64,000 nucleotides of DNA from Sphingobacteriia bacterium 24-36-13 (GTDB taxonomy: Bacteria; Bacteroidota; Bacteroidia; Chitinophagales; Chitinophagaceae). The translations under genes were made by a program, and so were the position numbers. Position 1 is the first letter of the stretch. The number at the start of each line of letters is the position of its first letter. The stretch is from positions 1-64,000 of the forward strand of contig NCHN01000010.1 in NCBI GenBank assembly GCA_002281875.1, written 5' to 3'. The notes under the pieces were generated by a model that saw only the letters and a program-made list of their open reading frames with translations, searched no databases and had not been told where the DNA came from. Positions 55,501 to 62,894 of the stretch are shown in pieces.

Positions 55501-56059
55501 GAAGCGCTACGACTTTATTTTAGAACAGAAGAACGACTTGGTTACTGCTAAAGAAAGCTTGTTGCAAACCATTTTAGAAGTAGAAGAAACAGCCAATCAA
55601 TTGTTCTTAGAAACCTTTAATAAGGTAAGAGAGAATTTCCAAAAAGTGTTTAAAGCCTTGTTTACCGAAGAAGACACTGCGGATATGTTGATGGTAAACC
55701 CTGAAAACTTAGCCGACACAGGTATTGAGATTGTGGCCAAGCCCAAGGGCAAACGTCCTAGCTCTATCACCCAATTGAGTGGAGGAGAAAAAACCTTGAC
55801 TGCCACTGCCTTGCTGTTTGCTATTTACCTAATTAAGCCAGCACCATTCTGTATTTTGGATGAGGTAGACGCTCCATTAGATGATGCCAACGTAGGTAAG
55901 TTCACGCAGATGATTAAAAAGTTCAGTGACAATTCTCAGTTCATTATTGTAACCCACAATAAGCAAACCATGGGAGCCGTAGACGTGATTTATGGGGTTA
56001 CCATGCAGGAACCTGGGGTGAGTAAGCTGGTCCCAGTAGATTTCAGGAGTTTGAACTAA
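52541..56059 (+). CDS. smc: Chromosome segregation protein SMC
   Basis: Large ATPase that compacts and segregates chromosomes. Walker A GPNGCGKSN is at about residues 33-41, followed by a long coiled coil. The hinge lies at about 500-660 (around EGYPESIKFL and the GSVGLFEGKKIG segment). A second coiled coil follows, then the signature LSGGEKTLTATALLFA and Walker B FCILDEVDAPLDDANV. Length of 1172 is standard. The start is GTG at 52541, giving MRLKSLEIKGFKSF. No scpA or scpB is in the window. Confidence 0.97.
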   Translation: MRLKSLEIKGFKSFADKTVVSFDEGITGIIGPNGCGKSNIIDSIRWVIGEQKISALRSENLEALVFNGSKTRSASGLAEVSLTFENTKNLLPTEFSTVTVTRRFYKNGESEYRLNDVTCRLKDIHNLFLDTGVSTDSYAIIELGMVDDIIKDKENSRRRMLEQAAGITIYKTRKKEAKNKLDATEQDLARIEDLLFEINNQLKTLESQARKAEKFYEIKKEYKEVAVELAKAALEGFNISYRELTEQQELELDKKMQLEAEIATEEAAIEQEKVSFIAQERALQSMQHGFNELQQNLRSTENDKNLASQKLQYLREKETNLKDFLEKAEGQLKTIGDSIEYSQMQVGEEEANLAVLQDRVTEAKVEVETKRQVFDEKRSGVDAVRNQYQQFQRNQFDAEKKVAVADTSIQNLQRMQLQLNDERTNRLQQLAQLQGESAEKEEALEMKRVDLVQLQEQHEKTKEQIFETQQQLEVLRGELADENRKLDAKRNEYNLLKSLIDSMEGYPESIKFLHKNNDWNHAAPILSDIIYVKEEYRTAVENVLEPYLNYYVVNNLGEGLKAVHLLDENKKGKANFFLLDQFANFQNNTHQPANTLKALDVIEVDDQYYKLAEYLLGNVYIGENEEAIHNSNGAVVLEKTGKYVKGKYTLTGGSVGLFEGKKIGRAKNLEKLAEEIQDQESVVSLLKADIQAKHNEVITFSDQLKEHAIRATEQEINQLTNQVFAAKNKIENLQAAQQNGEQRLADIEGRLQDEQDAIAETREVLIELNVQLQNTAEQMRNLEQDYQESEQAYHFASGQFNETNLQLTRQQSKLTTIKQELLFKENQLNDLHEQIKTNTAQLAEAEQAIVDGVASLQEVEQLLLELMRNKEAEEIKLNEADQAYYNYRNALQEKESALRMKVKSKEMIDHLVNELKDKLNELKLQLAGMKERLHVEFKIELDEILDQPRTSDTPLEELQAASDRMRKRMDNMGEVNPTAIEAYTEMKKRYDFILEQKNDLVTAKESLLQTILEVEETANQLFLETFNKVRENFQKVFKALFTEEDTADMLMVNPENLADTGIEIVAKPKGKRPSSITQLSGGEKTLTATALLFAIYLIKPAPFCILDEVDAPLDDANVGKFTQMIKKFSDNSQFIIVTHNKQTMGAVDVIYGVTMQEPGVSKLVPVDFRSLN

Positions 56060-56079
56060 AACTATAAAGATTACCTTTG
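56051..56079 (+). promoter_or_regulatory. Bacteroidota-type promoter of prfC
   Basis: TTG at 56051-56053, an 18-base spacer, and TACCTTTG at 56072-56079, an exact match to TTG-N17-20-TAnnTTTG. It begins inside the last codons of smc and overlaps the hairpin at 56079-56106. Confidence 0.65.
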
Positions 56080-56110
56080 CGCCTCCATTTTATTATTGGG
56101 GGCGCTTTTA
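56079..56110 (+). terminator. Hairpin with T-run between smc and prfC
   Basis: Stem GCGCCTCC / GGGGGCGC (56079-56086 and 56098-56105, one G-T pair), 11-base loop, then TTTTA. It fits a terminator for smc. Its 5' arm coincides with the end of the prfC promoter. Confidence 0.65.
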
Positions 56111-56118
56111 TTATATAT

Positions 56119-57705
56119 ATGAAGTACGAGAAAGAAATCAACAGAAGAAAAACATTTGCCATCATCTCTCACCCGGATGCCGGTAAAACTACCTTAACCG
56201 AGAAGTTATTGTTATTTGGTGGTGCCATACAAGTTGCAGGGGCAGTAAAGAGCAATAAAATTAAAAAAGGAGCTACTTCCGACTTCATGGAAATTGAACG
56301 TCAGAGAGGTATCTCGGTGGCTACTTCTGTAATGACTTTTGAATACCAGAATATTCTCATCAACTTATTGGATACGCCCGGCCACAAAGACTTTGCTGAA
56401 GATACGTATCGTACCCTTACTGCTGTAGACAGCGTTATCTTGGTTATTGATAGCGTAAACGGGGTAGAGGCACAAACCAGAAGATTAATGGAAGTCTGTC
56501 GTATGCGCGACACGCCGGTGATTGTTTTCATTAATAAAATGGACCGTGATGGAAAGAACCGATTTGATTTGTTGGAAGAAATTGAAAAAGAATTAGGAAT
56601 TTCCTTGCACCCAATGACTTGGCCTATCAATAGTGGTAAAGAGTTTAAGGGGGTATATAATTTAGATAATAAGAGCTTACGTTTATTTACGGCCAGTACC
56701 AAGGCCGAGGAAGAAGACGTGATTGCCATTACCGATTTAGCTGATCCAGTATTGGATGCCAAAGTAGGTGTTAGAGATGCCAATCAGTTAAGAGAAGATG
56801 TGGAATTGATTGATGGGGTTTATGGTGACTTAAACCCTGCAGATTATTTAAGCGGATCCATTGCACCTGTGTTTTTTGGATCGGCTGTGAATAATTTTGG
56901 TGTGAAGGAAATGCTCGACACTTTTATTAGAATTGCACCAGTACCTCGATCTCGTGAAACAACTACACGAACCATTGAAGTGGGTGAAGAAAAATTCAGT
57001 GGATTTATTTTTAAGATTCATGCTAACCTAGACCCTAAACATAGAGACCGTATTGCCTTTATGCGAGTTTGTAGTGGCAAGTTCGAGCGCAACAAATATT
57101 ATCATCATGTGCGTTTAGACAAAGACATGCGCTTTAGTAATCCTTATAGTTTTATGGCGCGTTCAAAGGAAGTGGTGGAAGACGCTTATGCGGGTGATGT
57201 GGTTGGTTTATTTGATACGGGTAATTTTAAGATTGGTGATACCATGACCGAAGGAGAGAACTACTATTTCAGTGGTATCCCTACTTTCTCTCCCGAAATC
57301 TTTAAAGAATTGGTGAATAAAGATCCAATGAAAACCAAGCAACTCGAAAAAGGAATTAGCCAGTTGACTGATGAAGGGGTTGCTCAATTATTTACGCAAC
57401 ATGGGGGCAATAAAAAAATCATTGGTTGTGTGGGTGAATTACAATTTGAAGTTATTCAATACCGTCTTTTACAGGAATATGGAGCTGCTTGTGAATTCAG
57501 AACCCTGCCTTTTTATAAAGCCTGTTGGTTAACCAGCAAAGACCCTAAAAAGTTGGAAGATTTCTTGCGTTTCAAGCAACAAAATGCGGCTGAAGATAAA
57601 GATGGTCAGCCGGTATACTTAGCACAAAGTGAATGGTTCTTGAATACAGAAATCACCAATAATCCAGATATCACTTTCCACTTTACGAGTGAAGTGCATA
57701 AGTAA
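56119..57705 (+). CDS. prfC: Peptide chain release factor 3
   Basis: GTPase that recycles release factors 1 and 2 after termination. P-loop [14 protein letters not shown], switch I around [21 protein letters not shown] (G3) and NKMDRDG (G4) are all present. The RF3-specific domains follow, and the C-terminal part ends in [10 protein letters not shown]. Length of 528 is standard. The frame is open from 56077, but that would include the hairpin and promoter region; the ATG at 56119 gives [14 protein letters not shown]. Confidence 0.96.
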   Translation: MKYEKEINRRKTFAIISHPDAGKTTLTEKLLLFGGAIQVAGAVKSNKIKKGATSDFMEIERQRGISVATSVMTFEYQNILINLLDTPGHKDFAEDTYRTLTAVDSVILVIDSVNGVEAQTRRLMEVCRMRDTPVIVFINKMDRDGKNRFDLLEEIEKELGISLHPMTWPINSGKEFKGVYNLDNKSLRLFTASTKAEEEDVIAITDLADPVLDAKVGVRDANQLREDVELIDGVYGDLNPADYLSGSIAPVFFGSAVNNFGVKEMLDTFIRIAPVPRSRETTTRTIEVGEEKFSGFIFKIHANLDPKHRDRIAFMRVCSGKFERNKYYHHVRLDKDMRFSNPYSFMARSKEVVEDAYAGDVVGLFDTGNFKIGDTMTEGENYYFSGIPTFSPEIFKELVNKDPMKTKQLEKGISQLTDEGVAQLFTQHGGNKKIIGCVGELQFEVIQYRLLQEYGAACEFRTLPFYKACWLTSKDPKKLEDFLRFKQQNAAEDKDGQPVYLAQSEWFLNTEITNNPDITFHFTSEVHK

Positions 57706-57750
57706 TGCTTGTTCAAGGAATGCATTTAAGGAAATTGTATCTTTAAGTGT

Positions 57751-59004
57751 ATGAACAAATTACTCGGTTTTATTGATTTACATAACGGTGAAGAAGAAAA
57801 AGCCAAAGTACTAGACAATGTATTGCGCAATACCAGCTTCAGGGGTGCCAACCTTTGGATATTGGCTTGTGCTATTGTAGTGGCTTCTGTTGGTTTGAAT
57901 GTAAATTCTACAGCGGTTATTATTGGTGCAATGCTTATTTCTCCATTGATGGGTCCAATTGTAGGGGCGGGTTTTGCATTAGGTACTTATGATTTTGTTA
58001 TTTTAAAAAAGTCTGCAAAGAATTTATTGATTGCCACGGTGGTGAGTTTAATGGTTTCTACCATTTACTTTTTCATTAGTCCTTTTAAAGATGCACAGAG
58101 TGAATTGTTGGCTAGAACTTCTCCCAATATTTATGATGTATTGATTGCCTTTTTTGGTGGGTTAGTAGGGGTAATTGCCACTACTAGAGCAGAGAAAGGG
58201 AATCCTATTCCTGGCGTTGCAATTGCTACCGCATTGATGCCTCCTTTGTGTACCGCAGGATATGGCTTAGCCATGGGAAACTATACTTATTTCTTTGATG
58301 CTTTATATTTATATACCATCAATTGCTTCTTTATTTGCTTGGCAACTTTTGCCATTGTAAAATATTTGCAATACCCTGTTGTAAATCATATAAATAAACA
58401 AAAGCAAAAACAAATCAGGAATATTATTTCTGCACTTATTGTTTTAATGATTGTACCCAGTATCTATTTAGCGTATCAAATGATTCGCGAAAAGAAACTC
58501 AAAGCAAGACTTGAAAATTTTGTGAAAAAGGAGTTCATGGATAAAGGACAAATGGTGGTGCATAAAAAAACAACGGTTTTCCCAACTACTAAATTGGAAT
58601 TGGCTTTCTTATCAAAAAAATTTAGTGATAGTGAAATTGCTGTGTTGAAATCTAAGTTTCCAGCTTATAAGTTGCAGAATACAGAATTGGTTATTCTACA
58701 AGATTCAATTCCTGTAAATAATAATACAACTGAAATTGGCTATTTATTATCGATGCAAAAAGAAGTAGATAAACGTTCTCTTAATCAGGAAATGGTTTTT
58801 AAAGAAATGGCTATTTTATTTCCTGAATTAACGCCAGTTTCAATGGCGAATCACGAGTATTTTGCTGGTTCCGATAGCAGCAAAATGGTTACAGTATTAT
58901 TGTTCCAAAACAAGAACGAGTTAGATACTACAAGCGCTGCCAAACTGCATGCTTGGTTAAAACAAAAATTGCAAAAAGAACACGTTGAATTAATTCGAAA
59001 ATAA
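57751..59004 (+). CDS. DUF389-domain membrane protein
   Basis: A 417-residue protein with a DUF389 membrane domain in the first half: LRNTSFRGANLWILACAIVVAS, then LISPLMGPIVGAGFALG, and GNPIPGVAIATALMPPLCTAGYGLA. About six helices are visible to residue 255. The second half is soluble, with a beta-alpha pattern and many charged residues. Function of the family is unknown. The gene starts 45 bases after prfC and is followed by the M61 peptidase gene after 10 bases. Confidence 0.87.
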   Translation: MNKLLGFIDLHNGEEEKAKVLDNVLRNTSFRGANLWILACAIVVASVGLNVNSTAVIIGAMLISPLMGPIVGAGFALGTYDFVILKKSAKNLLIATVVSLMVSTIYFFISPFKDAQSELLARTSPNIYDVLIAFFGGLVGVIATTRAEKGNPIPGVAIATALMPPLCTAGYGLAMGNYTYFFDALYLYTINCFFICLATFAIVKYLQYPVVNHINKQKQKQIRNIISALIVLMIVPSIYLAYQMIREKKLKARLENFVKKEFMDKGQMVVHKKTTVFPTTKLELAFLSKKFSDSEIAVLKSKFPAYKLQNTELVILQDSIPVNNNTTEIGYLLSMQKEVDKRSLNQEMVFKEMAILFPELTPVSMANHEYFAGSDSSKMVTVLLFQNKNELDTTSAAKLHAWLKQKLQKEHVELIRK

Positions 59005-59014
59005 ATTATTTGAT

Positions 59015-60565
59015 ATGAAAAAATGGATGATTTGTTTTTGTAGCTTATTCTTATTGGTGTCAATGACTTTTGCTCAACCTCAAATGCGCTATACGGTATC
59101 TATGCCACAGGCTTCGAAAGGTAAGTTTCATATAACACTTGATGCTGCTGGTTTTAATAAAGATTCCATTGTGCTTAAAATGCCCAACTGGATGCCTGGT
59201 TATTATCAATTGATGAATTATGCCAATACCGTAGATTCTTTTTCAGCCCAAAATTCGAATGGGGCTACATTGAAAGTAAATAAAATCAATAGCAATACTT
59301 GGGTTGTTCTGAACAAAGCAAACAGTCCATTCCGCGTTACTTATCAAATTCAAACGAAGCGAAAATTTGTTGCCAATAGTTTCATTGATAGTGCACATGC
59401 ATATATAGTTCCTGCCAATAATTTCTTCTATGTAGAGTCTATGTTGCAACTGCCGGTGCAGGTAACTATCAACAGCTATAATCAACCTACATTTAAAAAA
59501 ATTGCTACAGGATTAGAAAAAGTAAAAGGGAAGACCAATATTTTTAAGGCACCCAATTTTGATATCTTATATGATTGTCCCATTTTGGTAGGGGATTTAA
59601 AAGAGCTACCTGCATTTACAGTTCGCGGTGTACCACATCGGTTTATCGGTTATAATATGGGTAGTTTTGATGAACAATTATTCATGAACACTTTGCAAAA
59701 AGCAATTGAGCAAGGGGTGAATATTATTGATCATATTCCCTTTAAGGAATATACTTTTATAGGGATTGGACCTGGTAGAGGTGGCATTGAACATTTGAAC
59801 AATACCACTGTAAGTTTTAGTGGGAACGAATTAAAAACACCTGCAGACATCAATAGAATCATGAACTTTTTAAGCCATGAGTATTTTCATCATTACAATG
59901 TAAAACGAATAAGACCTGTAGAATTAGGACCTTTTGATTATGACAAAGGGAGTAAGACCACTCAGTTATGGATAAGCGAGGGCTTATCCGTGTATTTTGA
60001 ATACCTGATGGTGAAGCGGGCTAAAATTGTAGATAGACAAACCTTCTTAAATAATCTCGCCAACAATATTACTGCACACGAAAACAATCCTGGTAAAGCC
60101 TTCCAAAGCCTATTGCAAGCCAGTTACAACACATGGTCCGATGGGCCTTTCGGTACCAGTGGCCTAGATAAAAACAAAGCCATTTCTTATTATGATAAAG
60201 GGCCAGTGGTAGGTATGATATTAGACCTTGCTATTCGTGATGCTTCAAAAAACCAATTCAGCTTAGACCATGTAATGCGGTTGATGTACCAAGAATATTA
60301 TCAGCGATTGCAAAGAGGCTTTACCGACGCAGAGTTTCAAGCTGCTTGCGAGCAAATGGCCGGTAAATCTTTGGCCAATGAGTTTGAATATATTTCTACC
60401 ACCAAGCAATTAGATTATCAAAAATACTTGGGATATGCTGGTTTAACCATAGACAGTTCTGAATTAGAAAAAGCAGGCCAAAAGAAATTACAATACAAAA
60501 TCAGTGTATTGCCTTCTGCAAATAACAATCAACTAACTATTTTAAATAGTTGGTTGGGGGATTAA
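59015..60565 (+). CDS. Secreted M61-family metallopeptidase without PDZ domain
   Basis: A 516-residue secreted zinc peptidase of the glycyl-aminopeptidase family. Signal peptide ends near TFAQ (residue 21). The N-terminal beta domain contains LKMPNWMPGYYQLMNYA. The zinc site is H288-E-Y-F-H292 with the third ligand Glu in ISEGLSVYFEYL. Family members usually carry a C-terminal PDZ domain and about 600 residues. This one ends in LTILNSWLGD after the catalytic domain, so that part is absent. No PDZ-coding frame is seen downstream. Confidence 0.85.
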   Translation: MKKWMICFCSLFLLVSMTFAQPQMRYTVSMPQASKGKFHITLDAAGFNKDSIVLKMPNWMPGYYQLMNYANTVDSFSAQNSNGATLKVNKINSNTWVVLNKANSPFRVTYQIQTKRKFVANSFIDSAHAYIVPANNFFYVESMLQLPVQVTINSYNQPTFKKIATGLEKVKGKTNIFKAPNFDILYDCPILVGDLKELPAFTVRGVPHRFIGYNMGSFDEQLFMNTLQKAIEQGVNIIDHIPFKEYTFIGIGPGRGGIEHLNNTTVSFSGNELKTPADINRIMNFLSHEYFHHYNVKRIRPVELGPFDYDKGSKTTQLWISEGLSVYFEYLMVKRAKIVDRQTFLNNLANNITAHENNPGKAFQSLLQASYNTWSDGPFGTSGLDKNKAISYYDKGPVVGMILDLAIRDASKNQFSLDHVMRLMYQEYYQRLQRGFTDAEFQAACEQMAGKSLANEFEYISTTKQLDYQKYLGYAGLTIDSSELEKAGQKKLQYKISVLPSANNNQLTILNSWLGD

Positions 60566-60570
60566 AATCT

Positions 60571-60606
60571 CCGTGAAAACACGGTTGCTAATCGTTTCGC
60601 GAAACC
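60571..60606 (+). other. Two hairpins in the gap after the M61 gene
   Basis: CCGTG-AAAA-CACGG (60571-60584) is a perfect small hairpin. GTTTCGC-GAAAC (60594-60605) is a 12-base perfect palindrome. The T content afterwards is weak, so a terminator role is uncertain. Confidence 0.4.
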
Positions 60607-60632
60607 TTATTTTGTCTCATCAATAAAGTCGT

Positions 60633-61250
60633 ATGCGAAATAGATATTTATTCTCTCTATGCATGCTGGTGTTATGGCTAGGTTGCAGCTTAGCAGCTTG
60701 TACTCGAATTCCATTACAAAGCATTACACTATCAGAAAGAATTCAGGAGGAGGGTGCTAGAATGCATCAATTAAACCTATTATTGATTCAACAATTATTT
60801 ACGGAGAAAAAAGCAAGGGTAAACGATTTTATTAAAAACGATTATACTCCCAGCATCATTAATAAAATGACCAGTGATTTGGAGGAGGAGATGGATGCAA
60901 AATTGGAGCTTCCTCAAATGATGGCTGCTGCACTTCCTTTAATTAACGAGCGCCAGTATAGCATGCAAATGGCTTTGGATTCTGCAAAAACCAAAATAAT
61001 CAAACAACTCAATACCGATTTTACTAAATACCAATTAGCCAATAACGAAATGAAACGGTTGTTAGAATCTGCAGTTAAATTAAACGAGGAAAAAAAGCAA
61101 TTACTCAATCAGTCCAATTGGTTTAAGAAAAAAGGAATTGATTATGATCAGTTGGCTGAATTATTAGATCGGTTTATTTCCTCTTCGGGGAATGTAGGAG
61201 GGCTGATTGTGAATTTAAACAAGGATTTAAATAAAATATTGAACCAATAA
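60633..61250 (+). CDS. Predicted lipoprotein with helical domain
   Basis: A 205-residue protein with a lipoprotein signal ending in LAAC (cysteine at about residue 22), so anchored in a membrane. The rest is charged and helical, with coiled-coil-like stretches (RIQEEGARMHQLNLLLIQQL, EMKRLLESAVKLNEEKKQLL). I do not recognise the family. A small gene follows after 8 bases and probably works with it. Confidence 0.65.
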   Translation: MRNRYLFSLCMLVLWLGCSLAACTRIPLQSITLSERIQEEGARMHQLNLLLIQQLFTEKKARVNDFIKNDYTPSIINKMTSDLEEEMDAKLELPQMMAAALPLINERQYSMQMALDSAKTKIIKQLNTDFTKYQLANNEMKRLLESAVKLNEEKKQLLNQSNWFKKKGIDYDQLAELLDRFISSSGNVGGLIVNLNKDLNKILNQ

Positions 61251-61258
61251 GGGATAAT

Positions 61259-61525
61259 ATGAATAATCAATGGCAAAAGAAAGCGAGGCAAGCTCAAAAA
61301 GAGACTGATGCTGAGTTAGCGAATCAGATTAATCAATTGACCAGTATAGATGCCAAAGAATTAAATGCTTTATTAGCTGCGAATGGCATGAATACAGCCG
61401 ATTTTAATCAACTCATTAAGTTAATTAAAGACCAAACCAAGAGCAATAACGATAAAATCAAATCAATTTCAAATATCCAAAATGGATTGGAGCTCTTGGT
61501 GGGCTTGGTGGGCAAATTGATTTAG
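61259..61525 (+). CDS. Small helical protein, partner of the upstream lipoprotein
   Basis: An 88-residue protein without signal peptide in the first residues, rich in Lys, Asn and Gln, with a probable amphipathic helix (WQKKARQAQKETDAELANQI) and a hydrophobic end (LELLVGLVGKLI). Its start lies 8 bases after the lipoprotein stop. The family is unknown. Confidence 0.6.
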   Translation: MNNQWQKKARQAQKETDAELANQINQLTSIDAKELNALLAANGMNTADFNQLIKLIKDQTKSNNDKIKSISNIQNGLELLVGLVGKLI

Positions 61526-61552
61526 TCTACTAACTGTTCCCTCCAAAATCCT

Positions 61553-61560
61553 TAATTTTG
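61553..61560 (+). promoter_or_regulatory. Candidate -7 element of rimO
   Basis: TAATTTTG fits TAnnTTTG and ends 7 bases before the rimO ATG at 61568. No TTG at the expected distance. Confidence 0.4.
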
Positions 61561-61567
61561 CCCTCTC

Positions 61568-62878
61568 ATGAAGGCAAAAACACTCAAAAAAGACAAGGTT
61601 AATATCATCACACTAGGTTGTAGCAAAAACTTAGTAGACTCAGAAGTATTGAGTGGTCAATTGGCTGCCAATGATATTGATGTGGTGCATGAGAATGCTA
61701 AGCTAGACCACAATATTGTAGTAGTGAATACCTGCGGATTCATTGATAAAGCCAAAGAGGAAAGCATTAATACCATTTTAGACCAGGTAGAATTGAAGCG
61801 TAGGGGTAAATTGGATAAGGTATATGTTACGGGTTGCTTAAGTGAGCGTTATAGGGGAGATTTAGAAGCCGAAATGCCTGAAGTGGATGCCTGGTTTGGT
61901 ACTTTAGAATTGCCCTTGATTTTAAAACAGTTTGAGGCGGATTATAAGGCAGAACTATTGGGTGAACGCATGTTGAGCACCCCCAAACATTATGCTTATT
62001 TAAAAATTGCGGAAGGTTGCAATAGAACTTGTTCTTTTTGTGCCATTCCTTTAATGCGCGGTAAGCATATTAGTAGATCTATTGAAGACCTTGTTGCTGA
62101 AGCCGAGTCTTTAGTACAAAAGGGAGTGAAGGAAATCATGTTGATTGCCCAAGAGCTTACTTATTATGGTTTAGATCTGTATAAAGAGCGTGCATTGCCT
62201 AAACTACTAGACGCATTGGCCGATGTAAAGGGAATAGAATGGATCAGATTGCATTATGCCTATCCAAGTAAATTCCCACTAGAGATTTTAGAAGTAATGC
62301 AACGAAGGGATAATATTTGTAAATACTTAGACATGCCTTTGCAACATGCAAGTAATCGTATGCTCAAAGCCATGCGTAGAAATATTACTCGCGAAGAAAT
62401 GTCTGAACTGATTCATCAAATTAAAGCGGCAGTTCCTGGTATTTGTTTAAGAACCACTCTTATTGCGGGATTCCCTGGAGAAACAGAAGAAGATGTAGAA
62501 GAATTGAAAGCATTTTTGCAAGAACATCGTTTTGATAGAGTAGGAATTTTTAGTTATAGCCACGAAGAAAATACCAGTGCATATGATTTAGTGGATGATG
62601 TTCCTGCTGATGTAAAAGCAGCTCGTGCACAGGAGATCATGGAAGTACAGCAGGAAATTTCTTACGAGAAAAACCAAGAAAAAGTAGGAAAGATCTTTAA
62701 AGTATTAATTGATAAAAAAGAAGCTGGTCGTTATTTAGGCAGAACAGAATTTGATAGTGTAGAAGTAGACAATGAAGTAGTCATTCACAGCACTAAAAAA
62801 TTACCCATTGGTGAATTTGTACAAGTGAAAATTACCAAGGCCTACGATTACGATTTAGAAGGAGAAGTAGTTGTCTAA
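61568..62878 (+). CDS. rimO: Ribosomal protein S12 methylthiotransferase
   Basis: Radical SAM enzyme that adds a methylthio group to an aspartate of ribosomal protein S12. The N-terminal cluster ligands are Cys18 (TLGCSKNLVDSE), Cys56 (NTCGFID) and Cys90 (TGCLSERY). The radical SAM motif is Cys151-x3-Cys155-x2-Cys158 (CNRTCSFC). A TRAM domain closes the protein. The C-SKN-VDSE block separates it from MiaB. Length of 436 is typical. Confidence 0.95.
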   Translation: MKAKTLKKDKVNIITLGCSKNLVDSEVLSGQLAANDIDVVHENAKLDHNIVVVNTCGFIDKAKEESINTILDQVELKRRGKLDKVYVTGCLSERYRGDLEAEMPEVDAWFGTLELPLILKQFEADYKAELLGERMLSTPKHYAYLKIAEGCNRTCSFCAIPLMRGKHISRSIEDLVAEAESLVQKGVKEIMLIAQELTYYGLDLYKERALPKLLDALADVKGIEWIRLHYAYPSKFPLEILEVMQRRDNICKYLDMPLQHASNRMLKAMRRNITREEMSELIHQIKAAVPGICLRTTLIAGFPGETEEDVEELKAFLQEHRFDRVGIFSYSHEENTSAYDLVDDVPADVKAARAQEIMEVQQEISYEKNQEKVGKIFKVLIDKKEAGRYLGRTEFDSVEVDNEVVIHSTKKLPIGEFVQVKITKAYDYDLEGEVVV

Positions 62879-62894
62879 ACGGTGAATTATTTCT

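Noticed and set aside
60566-60632. Search for a frameshifted PDZ domain after the M61 gene
   Set aside because: The gap is only 67 bases, holds hairpins and no PDZ-like coding sequence in any frame.
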